A stretch of DNA of 64,000 bases, from NCBI RefSeq assembly GCF_014200175.1, contig NZ_JACHBD010000001.1:496001-560000 (forward strand). The letters are read 5' to 3'. Numbering within the stretch: position 1 is the first letter of the stretch; the number at the start of each line of letters is the position of its first letter. This document shows positions 45,683 through 54,180 of this stretch, piece after piece. Source of the DNA: Rhizobium lentis (GTDB lineage Bacteria; Pseudomonadota; Alphaproteobacteria; Rhizobiales; Rhizobiaceae). Under the pieces are notes generated by a model. It made no database searches, was not told the origin of the DNA, and saw nothing but the letters and a program-made list of their open reading frames with translations. Position numbers and translations under genes: made by a program.

Positions 45683-46438
45683 ATGAAAATCGTCGTCATC
45701 GGCGGAACCGGCCTCATCGGTTCAAAGACTGTCGAACGCCTGCGCAAGCGCGGGCATGAGGTGATCGCCGCCTCACCGAACTCCGGCGTCAATACGATCA
45801 CCGGAGAAGGACTGGCCGAATCGCTCGCCGGTGCCGAAGCCGTGCTCGATCTTGCCAATTCGCCCTCCTTCGAGGACAAGGCCGTGCTCGAATTCTTCCA
45901 GACCTCGGGGCGCAATCTGCTCGCCGCCGAAAGGACCGCCGGCGTGAAGCACCATATCGCGCTTTCCGTCGTCGGCACCGAACGCCTGCAGGACAGCGGC
46001 TATTTCCGCGGCAAGCTCGCCCAGGAACAACTGATCAGGGCATCAGGCATTCCCTACACCATCGTGCATTCGACGCAGTTCATGGAATTCCTGAGCGGCA
46101 TCGCCCAGTCGGGCACGGTCGGCCAGACGGTTCGCCTGTCGCCCGCCTATGTGCAGCCGATCGCGTCCGACGATGTCGCCGACGCCATGGCCGACGTGGC
46201 GCTCTCCGCCCCAGCCAACAGGACGATCGAAATATCCGGCCCGGAACGGGTCCGGCTCAGCGAGTTGGTCGCCCGGTATCTCAAGGCGATGAACGACCCG
46301 CGGATTGTCGAGGCCGACGCCGAGGCGAAATATTTCGGCGCCAGGCTGAACGACCAGTCCCTCGTTTCCGACGACAACCCGCGCCTCGGCTCGATCACCT
46401 TCGAACAGTGGTTCGCCACATCCGCCCGGCCGAAGTGA
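45683..46438 (+). CDS. NAD(P)-binding Rossmann protein of NmrA/atypical SDR type
   Basis: 251 residues from ATG 45683, GGAGA upstream. MKIVVIGGTGLIGSKTVERLRKRGHEV is the dinucleotide loop; GVNTITGEGLAESLAGAEAVLDLANSP, HHIALSVVGTERLQDSGYFRGKLAQEQLIRASG and YTIVHSTQFMEFL follow. No catalytic YxxxK is evident in the standard position (the sequence has YFRGK), so it may act as a reductase or a redox sensor. Second gene of the AhpD operon. Confidence 0.88.
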   Translation: MKIVVIGGTGLIGSKTVERLRKRGHEVIAASPNSGVNTITGEGLAESLAGAEAVLDLANSPSFEDKAVLEFFQTSGRNLLAAERTAGVKHHIALSVVGTERLQDSGYFRGKLAQEQLIRASGIPYTIVHSTQFMEFLSGIAQSGTVGQTVRLSPAYVQPIASDDVADAMADVALSAPANRTIEISGPERVRLSELVARYLKAMNDPRIVEADAEAKYFGARLNDQSLVSDDNPRLGSITFEQWFATSARPK

Positions 46439-46472
46439 TCGGCCTCTTCACCCAGGCAATAAGGAGATTCCC

Positions 46473-46889
46473 ATGATCAGGTCATCATTCCTCGCCGCCG
46501 CCCTCGCCCTTCTGGCAACGACCGGCGCTTCCGCCCATGACAGCAGCAAGTCCGCCAAGGTGACGCTCGTCTATGAGCACGAACTGCCGAACGTGCCGGG
46601 CAAGAGCATCAAGGGCGTGCTGGTCGAATACGGCCCCGGCGGCTTCTCCGAAGGCCACACCCATCCGGACTCGGCCTTCATCTACGCCACCGTGCTGGAA
46701 GGATCGATCCGCAGCCAGGTCAATGACGGTCCGGTCAAGACCTATCAGGCCGGCGAGAGCTTCTCGGAAATGCCGGGCGACCGCCATGGCGTCAGCGCCA
46801 ATGGCAGCGAGACGCAGCCGGCCCGCCTGCTCGCCGTCTTCGTCGTCGACACCGACCAGAGAGAACTGACCTACCCCCTCAAGAAGTAG
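46473..46889 (+). CDS. Secreted cupin-domain protein
   Basis: 138 residues with a signal peptide (cleaved near ASAHDSSKS). The cupin motifs GGFSEGHTHPDSAFIYATVLEGSI and YQAGESFSEMPGDRHGVSAN provide His-x-His, Glu-like and a later His metal ligands. Function of exported cupins is not fixed; the operon suggests a role under oxidative or electrophile stress. GGAGA precedes the start. Third gene of the AhpD operon. Confidence 0.88.
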   Translation: MIRSSFLAAALALLATTGASAHDSSKSAKVTLVYEHELPNVPGKSIKGVLVEYGPGGFSEGHTHPDSAFIYATVLEGSIRSQVNDGPVKTYQAGESFSEMPGDRHGVSANGSETQPARLLAVFVVDTDQRELTYPLKK

Positions 46890-46981
46890 GCAACCTCCAA
46901 GCCTGTCCGCGCGGGACCGATGCTTGCGCGGACAGCCGACATGCTCAATCATGTGCCGCCCGACCTCCCGGAGACAGAGAG

Positions 46982-48463
46982 ATGATCTATGACGCGCTCT
47001 TCGGCAAGCCACTGAATTCTCTCATTACAGTCGGCTGCGCCGGCATCGTCGTCTGGTATTTCCTCTCCAGCCAGCGGCCGACGACCCGGCTGGTGGTGCA
47101 GATCCTCTTCTTTGCAGTGATGACGCTGATCCTCATCGGCAGCGGCATCGAACCTCATCGGTTTCAGGGATATGAGACGCAGGACCCTCAGGCCCTGCTC
47201 GTCATCCTCGCCAAATCGCTCTGGTGGGTTCACCTGGCTTGGGCCGTCATCGGCTTCATCAGGCTCTATCTGGTGCTGGAAGGCAGCCCGCGCGAGGCCC
47301 GTCTGCTCCAGGATCTCGTCATTGGCGTCGTCTATATCGGCATGGTGCTTTCGATCCTCGCCTTCGTCTTCGGCGTGCCGATCGGAACCCTTGTCGCGAC
47401 CTCAGGCGTCGTCGCCATCATTCTTGGTCTCGCGCTGCAGAACACGCTCGCCGACGTCTTCTCCGGCATCGCCCTGACCCTCGGCCGGCCCTATGTCATC
47501 GGCGACTGGATTCTTCTAAGCGACGGCACGGAAGGGCGCGTCGTCGAAAGCAACTGGCGCGCGACGCACATCCTGACCCCCGGCAACAATATCGTTGTGC
47601 TGCCGAACAGCTTTCTCGCCAAGCTCGGCCTGACCAATATCAGCCGGCCGGACGAGACCCATCTCCTGATCCTCACCATCCGCATCGCCCCGACACGCAT
47701 GCCGGCATCGGTCCGCCAGGTCATGCTGACGGCGCTCGCGAGCTGCAACTCCATCGTGCGTGAGCCGCCGCCGGTCGTCGCCCTGAAGGGGCTGGACGCC
47801 ACCTCGCTCGAAGTCGAGCTGCAGTTTCGGGTGACGAGCCCGAGCCAGCGCGTGCCGGCGCGAAACGAAGTGCTCGATCTCGTCTACCGCCATTGCAAAT
47901 CCGCCGGCCTGCTGCTGGCCATTCCGCCGTCGGCAGCGGTGTTGACCGCCACCCTGCCGACGGAGGAAAACGCGCAGCCGCCCAGCGTAACGCCGCTTGC
48001 GCTGATCGACGCCATTCCGGTCTTTGCGACGCTGACGTCAGATGAAAAGCAGAGGCTCGCCGAGACCGCGACTGTCAGGGAGTTCCGCAAGGGCGATGTG
48101 ATCGTGCAGGAGGGCGAAATGCTGCCCGCACTGATGATGGTGCGCGCCGGCATCATAGCCGCCCGGCATGCAGGCGAGGAACGCGGAAGGCTGGCGCCTG
48201 GCGATTTTTTCGGGGAAACCGGACTGCTCGCCGGCATGCAGGAAGTCTGCACCCTGGAGGCTCTAACCTCGGTAATCACCTATGAGATCGACCAGGAGGC
48301 CTTCGCGCCGTTGCTCGCCGAACGCCCGACGCTGGCCGAAGAAATCGCCGAACAGCTTGCCGGCCGCGCCGAGCGCTTCCGCAACGGCACCGCCCAGTCC
48401 GCGGAACATGCCCGCAGCGCCCACGCCATCCTGAAAACCATCCGGACCATCTTCGGGGCTTAG
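46982..48463 (+). CDS. MscS-type mechanosensitive channel with cyclic-nucleotide-binding domain
   Basis: 493 residues. Four membrane helices lie in the first 150 residues; the pore helix GTLVATSGVVAIILGLALQNTLADVFSGIAL matches MscS, then a beta domain with VIGDWILLSDGTEGRVVESNWRATHILTPGNNIVVLPNS. Residues about 335-460 form a cyclic-nucleotide-binding domain (FRKGDVIVQEGEMLPALMMVRAG, LAPGDFFGETGLLAG). This is the bCNG architecture, gated by cyclic AMP or GMP rather than mainly by tension. It ends the operon and lies 15 bases from the convergent Rrf2 gene. Confidence 0.92.
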   Translation: MIYDALFGKPLNSLITVGCAGIVVWYFLSSQRPTTRLVVQILFFAVMTLILIGSGIEPHRFQGYETQDPQALLVILAKSLWWVHLAWAVIGFIRLYLVLEGSPREARLLQDLVIGVVYIGMVLSILAFVFGVPIGTLVATSGVVAIILGLALQNTLADVFSGIALTLGRPYVIGDWILLSDGTEGRVVESNWRATHILTPGNNIVVLPNSFLAKLGLTNISRPDETHLLILTIRIAPTRMPASVRQVMLTALASCNSIVREPPPVVALKGLDATSLEVELQFRVTSPSQRVPARNEVLDLVYRHCKSAGLLLAIPPSAAVLTATLPTEENAQPPSVTPLALIDAIPVFATLTSDEKQRLAETATVREFRKGDVIVQEGEMLPALMMVRAGIIAARHAGEERGRLAPGDFFGETGLLAGMQEVCTLEALTSVITYEIDQEAFAPLLAERPTLAEEIAEQLAGRAERFRNGTAQSAEHARSAHAILKTIRTIFGA

Positions 48464-48478
48464 AGATCGGCACGCCGC

Positions 48479-48967
48479 TCAGCCGGCCCGCTTCAGCACC
48501 CATTCGAATGTACTTCGCCAGATGTCGGGCGGCACCTCCTCCGACAGGGTATCGACGAGATCGGAAAGTCGGACGCGCCTCAGCGTGTTGCGCCAGGCCT
48601 CGTCGGCTTCCCACATGACGCGGGCGACGGCGCAGGGCTTGCTGTCGCAATAGCCGGCCGGCCGGCAGGGGTTGTTCTCGCGGATATTTGTGCAGGTGAA
48701 GCTGCGCGCCTTGCCCTCGACAGCCTCGACGATGTCGAGGAAACTGATCTCCGACGAGGGCCTGGCAAGCCTGTAGCCGCCGCTCGGGCCGAGCGTGGTT
48801 TCGACGAGGGAAGCCTGAGAAAGGCTCTGCAGCGCCTTGGAGAGATATTCCTTCGGCAGGCCATGAAGCTCTGCGAGCGCCTTGGTGGAGAGATAACTGC
48901 CGTCGGGCAGGCCCGCGAGAATGGCGCAGCAGTGAAGCGCCCACTCGACCTGGCTTTTCAGGATCAT
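48479..48967 (-). CDS. Rrf2-family transcriptional regulator with cysteine cluster
   Basis: 162 residues. The winged helix covers about 5-60 (LSTKALAELHGLPKEYLSKALQSLSQASLVET, then GPSGGYRLARP). Cys92, Cys101, Cys107 and Cys112 lie in a loop where IscR, NsrR and RirA hold an iron-sulfur cluster, though spacing (x8, x5, x4) is looser. Its own promoter has a 23-bp site nearly identical to one before the AhpD-like operon, implying autoregulation and control of that operon. A redox or nitric-oxide signal is plausible. Confidence 0.92.
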   Translation of the reverse strand: MILKSQVEWALHCCAILAGLPDGSYLSTKALAELHGLPKEYLSKALQSLSQASLVETTLGPSGGYRLARPSSEISFLDIVEAVEGKARSFTCTNIRENNPCRPAGYCDSKPCAVARVMWEADEAWRNTLRRVRLSDLVDTLSEEVPPDIWRSTFEWVLKRAG

Positions 48968-48998
48968 TCAGCAACTCATCATGGCTGGCTCTGCGAGC

Positions 48999-49021
48999 GG
49001 AATTAAGGATATATGTTATCC
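48999..49021. promoter_or_regulatory. Rrf2-type operator in front of the Rrf2 gene
   Basis: GGAATTAAGGATAT-N5-ATCC at 48999-49021, 32 bases from the Rrf2 ATG, differs at only two positions from the 45074-45096 site. The match is too long for chance at two promoters 4 kb apart. The second, downstream half-site seen at 45098-45118 is absent here. Confidence 0.75.
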
Positions 49022-49107
49022 GCGAATGGCCATGATGTAAATGACCTGTAAAAGCAGGGTGTTGTGTGGCGAATGATAATTCGCCTGCCAGAAAACTTTC
49101 TCCACTT

Positions 49108-49136
49108 GGGAATAAAACCGCCTCGCCTCGTGTCTC
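49108..49136 (+). promoter_or_regulatory. Possible ECF-sigma promoter
   Basis: GGGAAT at 49108-49113 and TGTCTC at 49131-49136 are 17 bases apart, the shape of ECF-dependent promoters (GGAAT at -35, GTC-type at -10). The following gene is part of an operon encoding an ECF sigma factor, so autoregulation is likely. Only one site was seen, so this is tentative. Confidence 0.45.
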
Positions 49137-49182
49137 ATCTCAGGTAGCGCGAAATCGCGTGCCCAACCCGAGGAGAAACATC

Positions 49183-49563
49183 ATGAAGTCCGTGAAATTC
49201 CTATCCGTCGTCGCAGCTGGCGCCCTTGCCGCAGCCGCCGCTTTCGCAGCCGCGCCCGTTAAGGAAGTCGAATCCGCCAAGGGTAAGGTTCTCGCCGGCG
49301 AAAACGGCATGACCCTCTACACCTTCAAGAAGGACGCCAAGGGCGTTTCCAACTGCTACGACGATTGCGCCAAGAACTGGCCGCCGCTAATGGCCTCTTC
49401 CGATGCCAAGGCCGATGGTGCATATTCAATCATCGATCGCAAGGATGGCACGAAGCAATGGGCCAAGGACGGCATGCCGCTCTATTACTGGGTCAAGGAC
49501 AAGAAAATGGGCGACATCACCGGCGATGGCGTCGGCGGCAACTGGGACCTTGCCAAGCCCTGA
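49183..49563 (+). CDS. Secreted lipoprotein-like protein with YxxxD repeats (COG4315)
   Basis: 126 residues from ATG 49183 with GAGGAGA upstream; an upstream start would prepend a basic stretch. A signal peptide ends near AFAAAPVKEV. Two copies of the COG4315 motif appear: MTLYTFKKDAKGVSNCYDDCAKNWPPL and MPLYYWVKDKKMGD, with a cysteine pair between. Such small secreted proteins often lie next to ECF sigma genes. It is the first gene of the sigma operon. Confidence 0.92.
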   Translation: MKSVKFLSVVAAGALAAAAAFAAAPVKEVESAKGKVLAGENGMTLYTFKKDAKGVSNCYDDCAKNWPPLMASSDAKADGAYSIIDRKDGTKQWAKDGMPLYYWVKDKKMGDITGDGVGGNWDLAKP

Positions 49564-49584
49564 TGTGACGGCAAGAGAGCTGGC

Positions 49585-50100
49585 GTGAAGACACCTGCAC
49601 CCGAAAGTTTCGAGGGCCAGATCCTGGCCCTCCTTCCCTCGCTCAGGCGCTATTCGCGCAGCCTCACGCGCTCGGATGCCGATGGCGAGGATCTGCTTCA
49701 GGATTGCGTCGAGAAGGTTCTGGCGCGCCGCGGTCAATGGCGCGGCCTCAACTTGCGCGGCTGGGTCCTGACCATCATGACCAATCTTTACCGCAACGGC
49801 CGGCGCGGCAAGGCGCGCGACGGCATGCTCGAGCTCGACGCCGCAGGAGATATGGCAGCACCTGAAGCGCCGGCCGATCCGCTGGAACGCACCCGGCTCG
49901 ATAACGCGCTGAACAGCCTTTCGGAGGAGCACCGCGCCGTGCTGATGCTCGTGGTCATCGAGGGATATAGCTACAGCGAGGTCGCCGCTGCGCTCGATAT
50001 CCCCATCGGCACCGTCATGTCCCGCCTGTCGCGCGCGCGCCGGCGCGTCGCCGAACACCTGAAGGCCGATAACATCGTTACGCTTCGGAGACCGAAATGA
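49585..50100 (+). CDS. ECF-subfamily RNA polymerase sigma factor
   Basis: 171 residues, GTG start with AAGAGAG upstream. Region 2 runs from ILALLPSLRRYSRSLTRSDADGEDLLQDCVEKVLAR, with LRGWVLTIMTNLYRNGRR; region 4 is LNSLSEEHRAVLMLVVIEGYSYSEVAAALDIPIGTVMSRLSRARRRVAE. No obvious regulatory extension. The next gene is its anti-sigma factor, with overlapping start and stop (ATGA). A matching promoter-like element lies ahead of the operon. Confidence 0.95.
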   Translation: MKTPAPESFEGQILALLPSLRRYSRSLTRSDADGEDLLQDCVEKVLARRGQWRGLNLRGWVLTIMTNLYRNGRRGKARDGMLELDAAGDMAAPEAPADPLERTRLDNALNSLSEEHRAVLMLVVIEGYSYSEVAAALDIPIGTVMSRLSRARRRVAEHLKADNIVTLRRPK

Positions 50101-50879
50101 ACGAGACCAACCCGATCGTCACCGAAGCCGATCTCCACGCCTATGCCGACGGCCAGTTGCCAGAAACGGCGCGCGCCCGTGTCGAGGCCTTCCTTGCCGA
50201 CAATCCCGACGAGGCGGCGATGGTCGCTGAATGGCAGGCGCAGAATACAGGCATCCGCTCGCTCTTTGCCGGTTACGAGAAAGCCAGAGATAGCGATCCC
50301 CTGCTCGTATCATCGCCGCGCACCCTCTCGCCGGTGACGAACCGCTGGGCAGTCGCCGCCGCAGCGCTCGTCGTCTTTGCGCTCGGTGCCGTCAGCGGCC
50401 ATTATGGCCCGGCTCTTCTGGCAAAGCCGGACCTGCAGCTAGCCGGTTCCGAAACCCTGCCGAAACAGGCCGAGACCGCCTTCACCGTCTATGCCGCCGA
50501 GGTTCGCCACCCGGTCGAAGTCTTCGCCGACGAGGAGGCCCATCTCGCCACCTGGCTCGGCAAGCGGCTGGCGATCCAGAACCTGAAGATCCCGAACCTG
50601 CAGCCGCTCGGCTTCAAGCTGGTCGGCGGACGCCTGCTGCCGGTCGACGGCAAGCCGGGCGCCATGTTCATGTATGAGAACGAGGCCGGCGAACGCCTGA
50701 CCGTGATGCTCGGCCGCAACAAGGAAAACCGCACGACAAGCTTCCGCTTCGCCTCATCGGGCAATCTCGAAACCTTCTACTGGATCGACGGCGAACTCGG
50801 TTATGCCGTCACCGGCGAAATCTCGCGCGAAACCCTGCGCGGTGTGGCCGAAGAATGCTACCGGCAGTTTCCGTCGTGA
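50097..50879 (+). CDS. Membrane anti-sigma factor
   Basis: 260 residues. The N-terminus ITEADLHAYADGQLPETARARVEAFLADNPDEAAMVAEWQAQN is typical of cytoplasmic anti-sigma domains without zinc ligands. A single membrane helix at about 81-100 (VAAAALVVFALGAVSGHYG) is followed by an external domain of about 150 residues. It overlaps the sigma gene by four bases (ATGA), so the pair is produced in step. External signal unknown. Confidence 0.9.
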   Translation: MNETNPIVTEADLHAYADGQLPETARARVEAFLADNPDEAAMVAEWQAQNTGIRSLFAGYEKARDSDPLLVSSPRTLSPVTNRWAVAAAALVVFALGAVSGHYGPALLAKPDLQLAGSETLPKQAETAFTVYAAEVRHPVEVFADEEAHLATWLGKRLAIQNLKIPNLQPLGFKLVGGRLLPVDGKPGAMFMYENEAGERLTVMLGRNKENRTTSFRFASSGNLETFYWIDGELGYAVTGEISRETLRGVAEECYRQFPS

Positions 50880-50882
50880 GGA

Positions 50883-51251
50883 TCAGCGCAGCGGATCGTT
50901 GACGAGCTCGATCGGTTGCCCATGGGGTGTGGCTTCAGCCGCCCGCTGCCAGCTCTGCTGCAGGTCGAGGATCTCGTGCATATCGACGATGCCGTGGTCG
51001 ATGATGAGGTTGGAAAGCGCTTCCACCCAACAGTCGAAATAGTCGCTGCCGTCTTCGGCCCGACCGCGGCTGTTCAACTGCATCGAGAGCGCATGGGTCC
51101 ATTCGTCCCAGTCGAAGAGGCCTTTTTCATATAGCCCCACCACCATGGCGAAGGCATCGGCCATCCATGGCTCGGCAAAGACCGGCTCGCCCTCCGGTGA
51201 CTTCGGCAGGCCGGGTGATTGCGTCAAGGGCGTCGTTTCATGCTCGTTCAA
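50883..51251 (-). CDS. Nitrile hydratase accessory protein
   Basis: 122 residues. PVFAEPWMADAFAMVVGLYEKGLFDWDEWTHALS and YFDCWVEALSNLIIDHG are typical of the activator (P14K/NhlE type), which swaps in to load cobalt into the alpha subunit. It resembles the beta-subunit N-terminus. It overlaps nthB by 14 bases, giving the order alpha, beta, activator, as in cobalt-type operons. Confidence 0.92.
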   Translation of the reverse strand: MNEHETTPLTQSPGLPKSPEGEPVFAEPWMADAFAMVVGLYEKGLFDWDEWTHALSMQLNSRGRAEDGSDYFDCWVEALSNLIIDHGIVDMHEILDLQQSWQRAAEATPHGQPIELVNDPLR

Positions 51252-51897
51252 GATAACTCTCCCACGCGTCTATAGAGACCGTCAGCGACGGGTCCGCGCC
51301 CTCGCCCCAAATCTCGCCGCCGTCGAAAACGACGGTATAGAGCCATTGCGGATTCTCGCCCTTGCCATGGGCATTATCATCGGGAAAGACGAAGGAGCCC
51401 TGCACCGCTTCAACGACGCCGGCCTTGGCACGGGCATAGCGCGGCAATCGCGTATGGGTCGCCGGATTGAAATTCTTCGTCTTCACCCGCTCGCCGACAG
51501 CAAATCGCGGCTCGTCATCCACCGGCCTGTCGCAAGGGCCGCCCTTGGCGAGCACAGCTGGCACCATCTCCGCCTTCAGCACCCGTTTCGGCGCCGTGCC
51601 CTCCTGCAGCTTGTGGCCGAACAAGAGCTCCTCACGCGTCGCAAAGCCGTGCCGTTCCAGCAGCGTCTCGACGCCGCGGATCCAAATCTCGTAATAGCTC
51701 GCCGACAGGTAGTCGGCCGGCGGGATTTTCTCGCGCGCATGTCGGCTTTCATCGATCGTCCACGCGCCGAAAGCCCCGCAGGAGAGCGTGATGCCGAGCG
51801 CACGCTTTTCCCATTCGCCATGGAAATAGGGCTCGTCCTTCTCAGGCGCGACAGGACCGAAGCCCATCTGCCCGCCGAGATCGTGCGGTCCGTTCAT
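51238..51897 (-). CDS. nthB: Nitrile hydratase beta subunit
   Basis: 219 residues. [16 protein letters not shown] is the family opening, and [29 protein letters not shown], and the C-terminal SH3-like part [27 protein letters not shown]...YTVVFDG are conserved. With the alpha subunit it forms the hydratase that turns nitriles into amides. The ATG overlaps the alpha-gene stop by four bases. Confidence 0.95.
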   Translation of the reverse strand: MNGPHDLGGQMGFGPVAPEKDEPYFHGEWEKRALGITLSCGAFGAWTIDESRHAREKIPPADYLSASYYEIWIRGVETLLERHGFATREELLFGHKLQEGTAPKRVLKAEMVPAVLAKGGPCDRPVDDEPRFAVGERVKTKNFNPATHTRLPRYARAKAGVVEAVQGSFVFPDDNAHGKGENPQWLYTVVFDGGEIWGEGADPSLTVSIDAWESYLERA

Positions 51898-52520
51898 GAC
51901 AGTGCCTCCGGGCTGTCGGCCACGGCCGTGCCGATCATCGCATCGCGGGTGACGAGACCGGCAAGTGCTGTCTCATCCATTCCTTCCGTGCCTTCGGGGC
52001 GCTCCGGGATCACGAGATAACGCAGCTCCGCCGTCGAATCCGAGACGCGGATCTTCTTGCCCTCCGGCAGGGTCAGCCCGAATTCGGCGAGCACGCCGCG
52101 CGGATCGATCACCGCCCGCGAACGATAGGCCGGCGCCTTGTACCAGACCGGCGGCAGGCCGAGCACCGACCAGGGATAACAGGAGCAGAGCGTGCAGACG
52201 ACGAGATTATGGGTCTCGGCCGTATTGAAGACGGCGCGCATATGCTCGCCTTGCCGGCCAGTGTAACCGAGACTCGCAATCGCCGCCGTCGCATCGCGCC
52301 TCAGCCAGTCGGCAAAATCAGGATCGCTCCAGGCTTTCGCGACGACATGCGCGCCGTTCCTCGGCCCGACCTTGGTTTCGTAAGTCTCGACGATCGCATC
52401 GATGGCATGAGGGTCGATCAACCCCTTCTCCGTCAGCAGCGTTTCCAGCGCCTTCACGCGGGCCTGCATGTCGGAGTAGTGGTTGTCGTGATCGTGGTGA
52501 TGGTCGTGGTCGTCGTGCAT
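51894..52520 (-). CDS. nthA: Nitrile hydratase alpha subunit, cobalt type
   Basis: 208 residues from ATG 52520, with GGGAGGA upstream. [11 protein letters not shown] (Cys109-Thr-Leu-Cys112-Ser-Cys114) is the metal-binding claw; threonine rather than serine at position two is the mark of cobalt enzymes, and YPW follows as in them. The N-terminus [15 protein letters not shown] is very histidine-rich and may help bind metal. In-frame sequence further upstream is a repeat-derived shadow. No amidase or cobalt importer gene adjoins. Confidence 0.95.
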   Translation of the reverse strand: MHDDHDHHHDHDNHYSDMQARVKALETLLTEKGLIDPHAIDAIVETYETKVGPRNGAHVVAKAWSDPDFADWLRRDATAAIASLGYTGRQGEHMRAVFNTAETHNLVVCTLCSCYPWSVLGLPPVWYKAPAYRSRAVIDPRGVLAEFGLTLPEGKKIRVSDSTAELRYLVIPERPEGTEGMDETALAGLVTRDAMIGTAVADSPEALS

Positions 52521-52539
52521 CGCAAAATCCTCCCGGGAC

Positions 52540-52830
52540 GGCGATCGGCCGCCCTGTTTCCTTAATGCGTGCGGCTCGCTCCTCCTCCTCTTCTCCCCAG
52601 CGGGGTCCGAAGGACGGGTTGAGACCAGCGGCTCAACCCCGGTCGGTGGCCCGAAGGGTCGGATAAGGGGGCCACACGGCACACCCGTCATTGTTGGCCC
52701 TCGCTTGCGCTCCGTGCATTCGCGGCTTTCGCCGCTCACCCCTTATCTGCCTGCCGGCATCTTCTCCCCTCTGGGGAGAAGGGGTAACGAAGCGACGCCT
52801 CGCCTTCCCTCAAAACATCCTTCGGGGAAA
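52540..52830. repeat. Composite intergenic repeat between nthA and SDR-DoxX gene
   Basis: About 390 bases between divergent nthA and the SDR-DoxX gene, nearly all repeat-like. Marks are GGTTGAGACCAGCGGCTCAACC (dyad, 52617-52638), GCGGCTTTCGCCGC (52732-52745), and CTTCTCCCCTCTGGGGAGAAG (52760-52780), the last a strong hairpin. The CCTTATCTGCCTGCCGGCATCTTCTCC block (52742-52766) is a familiar rhizobial intergenic repeat by recollection. No gene is supported here. Confidence 0.6.
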
Positions 52831-52911
52831 TATTCACTGCTCTTTCTACCATACACCACAACCCCGCCAAGCCCTCCTATTCCGCTCAAACTTTTCCGCT
52901 AATCTCCCGCC

Positions 52912-54180
52912 ATGAACATCCTGATTCTCGGCGCAACCGGCTTCATAGGCTCCGTCGTCGCGGCCCGGCTCGTTGCGGACGGGCACGCCGTGACCGGGCT
53001 CGGCCGCAATCCCGCGCGAGCCCGCCTGAAGCAACCGGCGATCGAGTGGCGGCAGGCTGACCTCTCGCGGATGACAAAGCCCGAGGGCTGGGAGGGCTTC
53101 CTCAAAGACCAGCACGCCGTCGTCAACTGCGCCGGCGCCCTGCAGGACGGGCTCTCGGACGATCTCGCTGCGACCCAGGGGGATGCGATGCTGGCGCTCT
53201 ATGCCGCGGCGAAACGGTCCCGTCCCCTGATCGTGCAGATATCGGCAAGGACCGCCGGCGCGGCCGGCGAACTGCCCTTCCTCGCAACCAAGCGGCGGGC
53301 CGACGAAGCGCTGGCGGCAAGCGGCCTGCCTCATCTCATCCTGCGCCCTGCCCTCGTGCTCGGCCGCAATGCCCATGGCGGCTCGTCATTGCTGCGAGCG
53401 CTCGCCGCCTTTCCGCTGGCGCTGCCGCTCGTCCATGCGGAAAGCCCGGTCGAAACGCTTTCGGTGGATGATGTGGCGGAGTCCGTGTCGCGGGCGATCG
53501 CAAGCGACCTTCGCGGCGATATCGATCTCGCATCCAGCGAGGTGCTGACGCTCGCCAAACTTGTCAGCCTTCACCGGCAATGGCTGGGCCTGGCGCCTGT
53601 CCGCGTCTTTTCGCTTGCTCCCTGGCTTACGCGACCGGTGACCTGGCTTGCCGATATGGCAGGCCTGCTCGGCTGGCGTTCGCCGCTGCGCTCGACGGCG
53701 ATGACCGTGATGTCGGAGGGCATACGAAGCAAGGGAGAAAGCGGACTCACCGCGACATCGGCGGCGGCGACGCTCGCGGCCAATCCCTCCGGCGTGCAGG
53801 ATCTCTGGTTCGCCAGACTCTATCTCCTGAAGCCGCTCGTCATATCGGGCCTGTCGGCCTTCTGGCTGCTCTCCGGCCTGATCCCGCTGCTTTTTTTGGA
53901 AAGGGCCTCCGCGCACTTCCTGCCCTTCATGCCCGAAGCGGCGGCAACGGCGCTGACGCTCGCGACCTGCCTCATCGATGTGGCGCTCGGCGCCGCCGTG
54001 CTTGTTCGCCCGCTCGCCAGACGCGCCCTTCTCGGCATGCTCGCCGTCTCGTTGGCCTATCTCGCTGGCGGCACCCTTCTCGAACCCGCGCTCTGGCTCG
54101 ATCCGCTCGGCCCCCTCGTCAAGGTGCTGCCGTCGGTCCTGCTGACGCTGACAGCGCTTGCCACCCTGGATGAACGCTGA
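52912..54180 (+). CDS. SDR-type NAD(P)-binding protein fused to DoxX-like membrane domain
   Basis: 422 residues. The N-terminal part (1-270) starts with MNILILGATGFIGSVVAARLVADGHAV and has AVVNCAGALQDG, ATKRRADEALAASGL and ETLSVDDVAESV, typical of complex I 39-kDa/NDUFA9-like atypical SDR. From about 300 four membrane helices follow (PLVISGLSAFWLLSGLIPLLF, AAATALTLATCLIDVALGAAVL, and two more), a DoxX-like domain. Known bacterial fusions of this kind are uncharacterised. The stop overlaps the next ATG (TGATG). Confidence 0.9.
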   Translation: MNILILGATGFIGSVVAARLVADGHAVTGLGRNPARARLKQPAIEWRQADLSRMTKPEGWEGFLKDQHAVVNCAGALQDGLSDDLAATQGDAMLALYAAAKRSRPLIVQISARTAGAAGELPFLATKRRADEALAASGLPHLILRPALVLGRNAHGGSSLLRALAAFPLALPLVHAESPVETLSVDDVAESVSRAIASDLRGDIDLASSEVLTLAKLVSLHRQWLGLAPVRVFSLAPWLTRPVTWLADMAGLLGWRSPLRSTAMTVMSEGIRSKGESGLTATSAAATLAANPSGVQDLWFARLYLLKPLVISGLSAFWLLSGLIPLLFLERASAHFLPFMPEAAATALTLATCLIDVALGAAVLVRPLARRALLGMLAVSLAYLAGGTLLEPALWLDPLGPLVKVLPSVLLTLTALATLDER

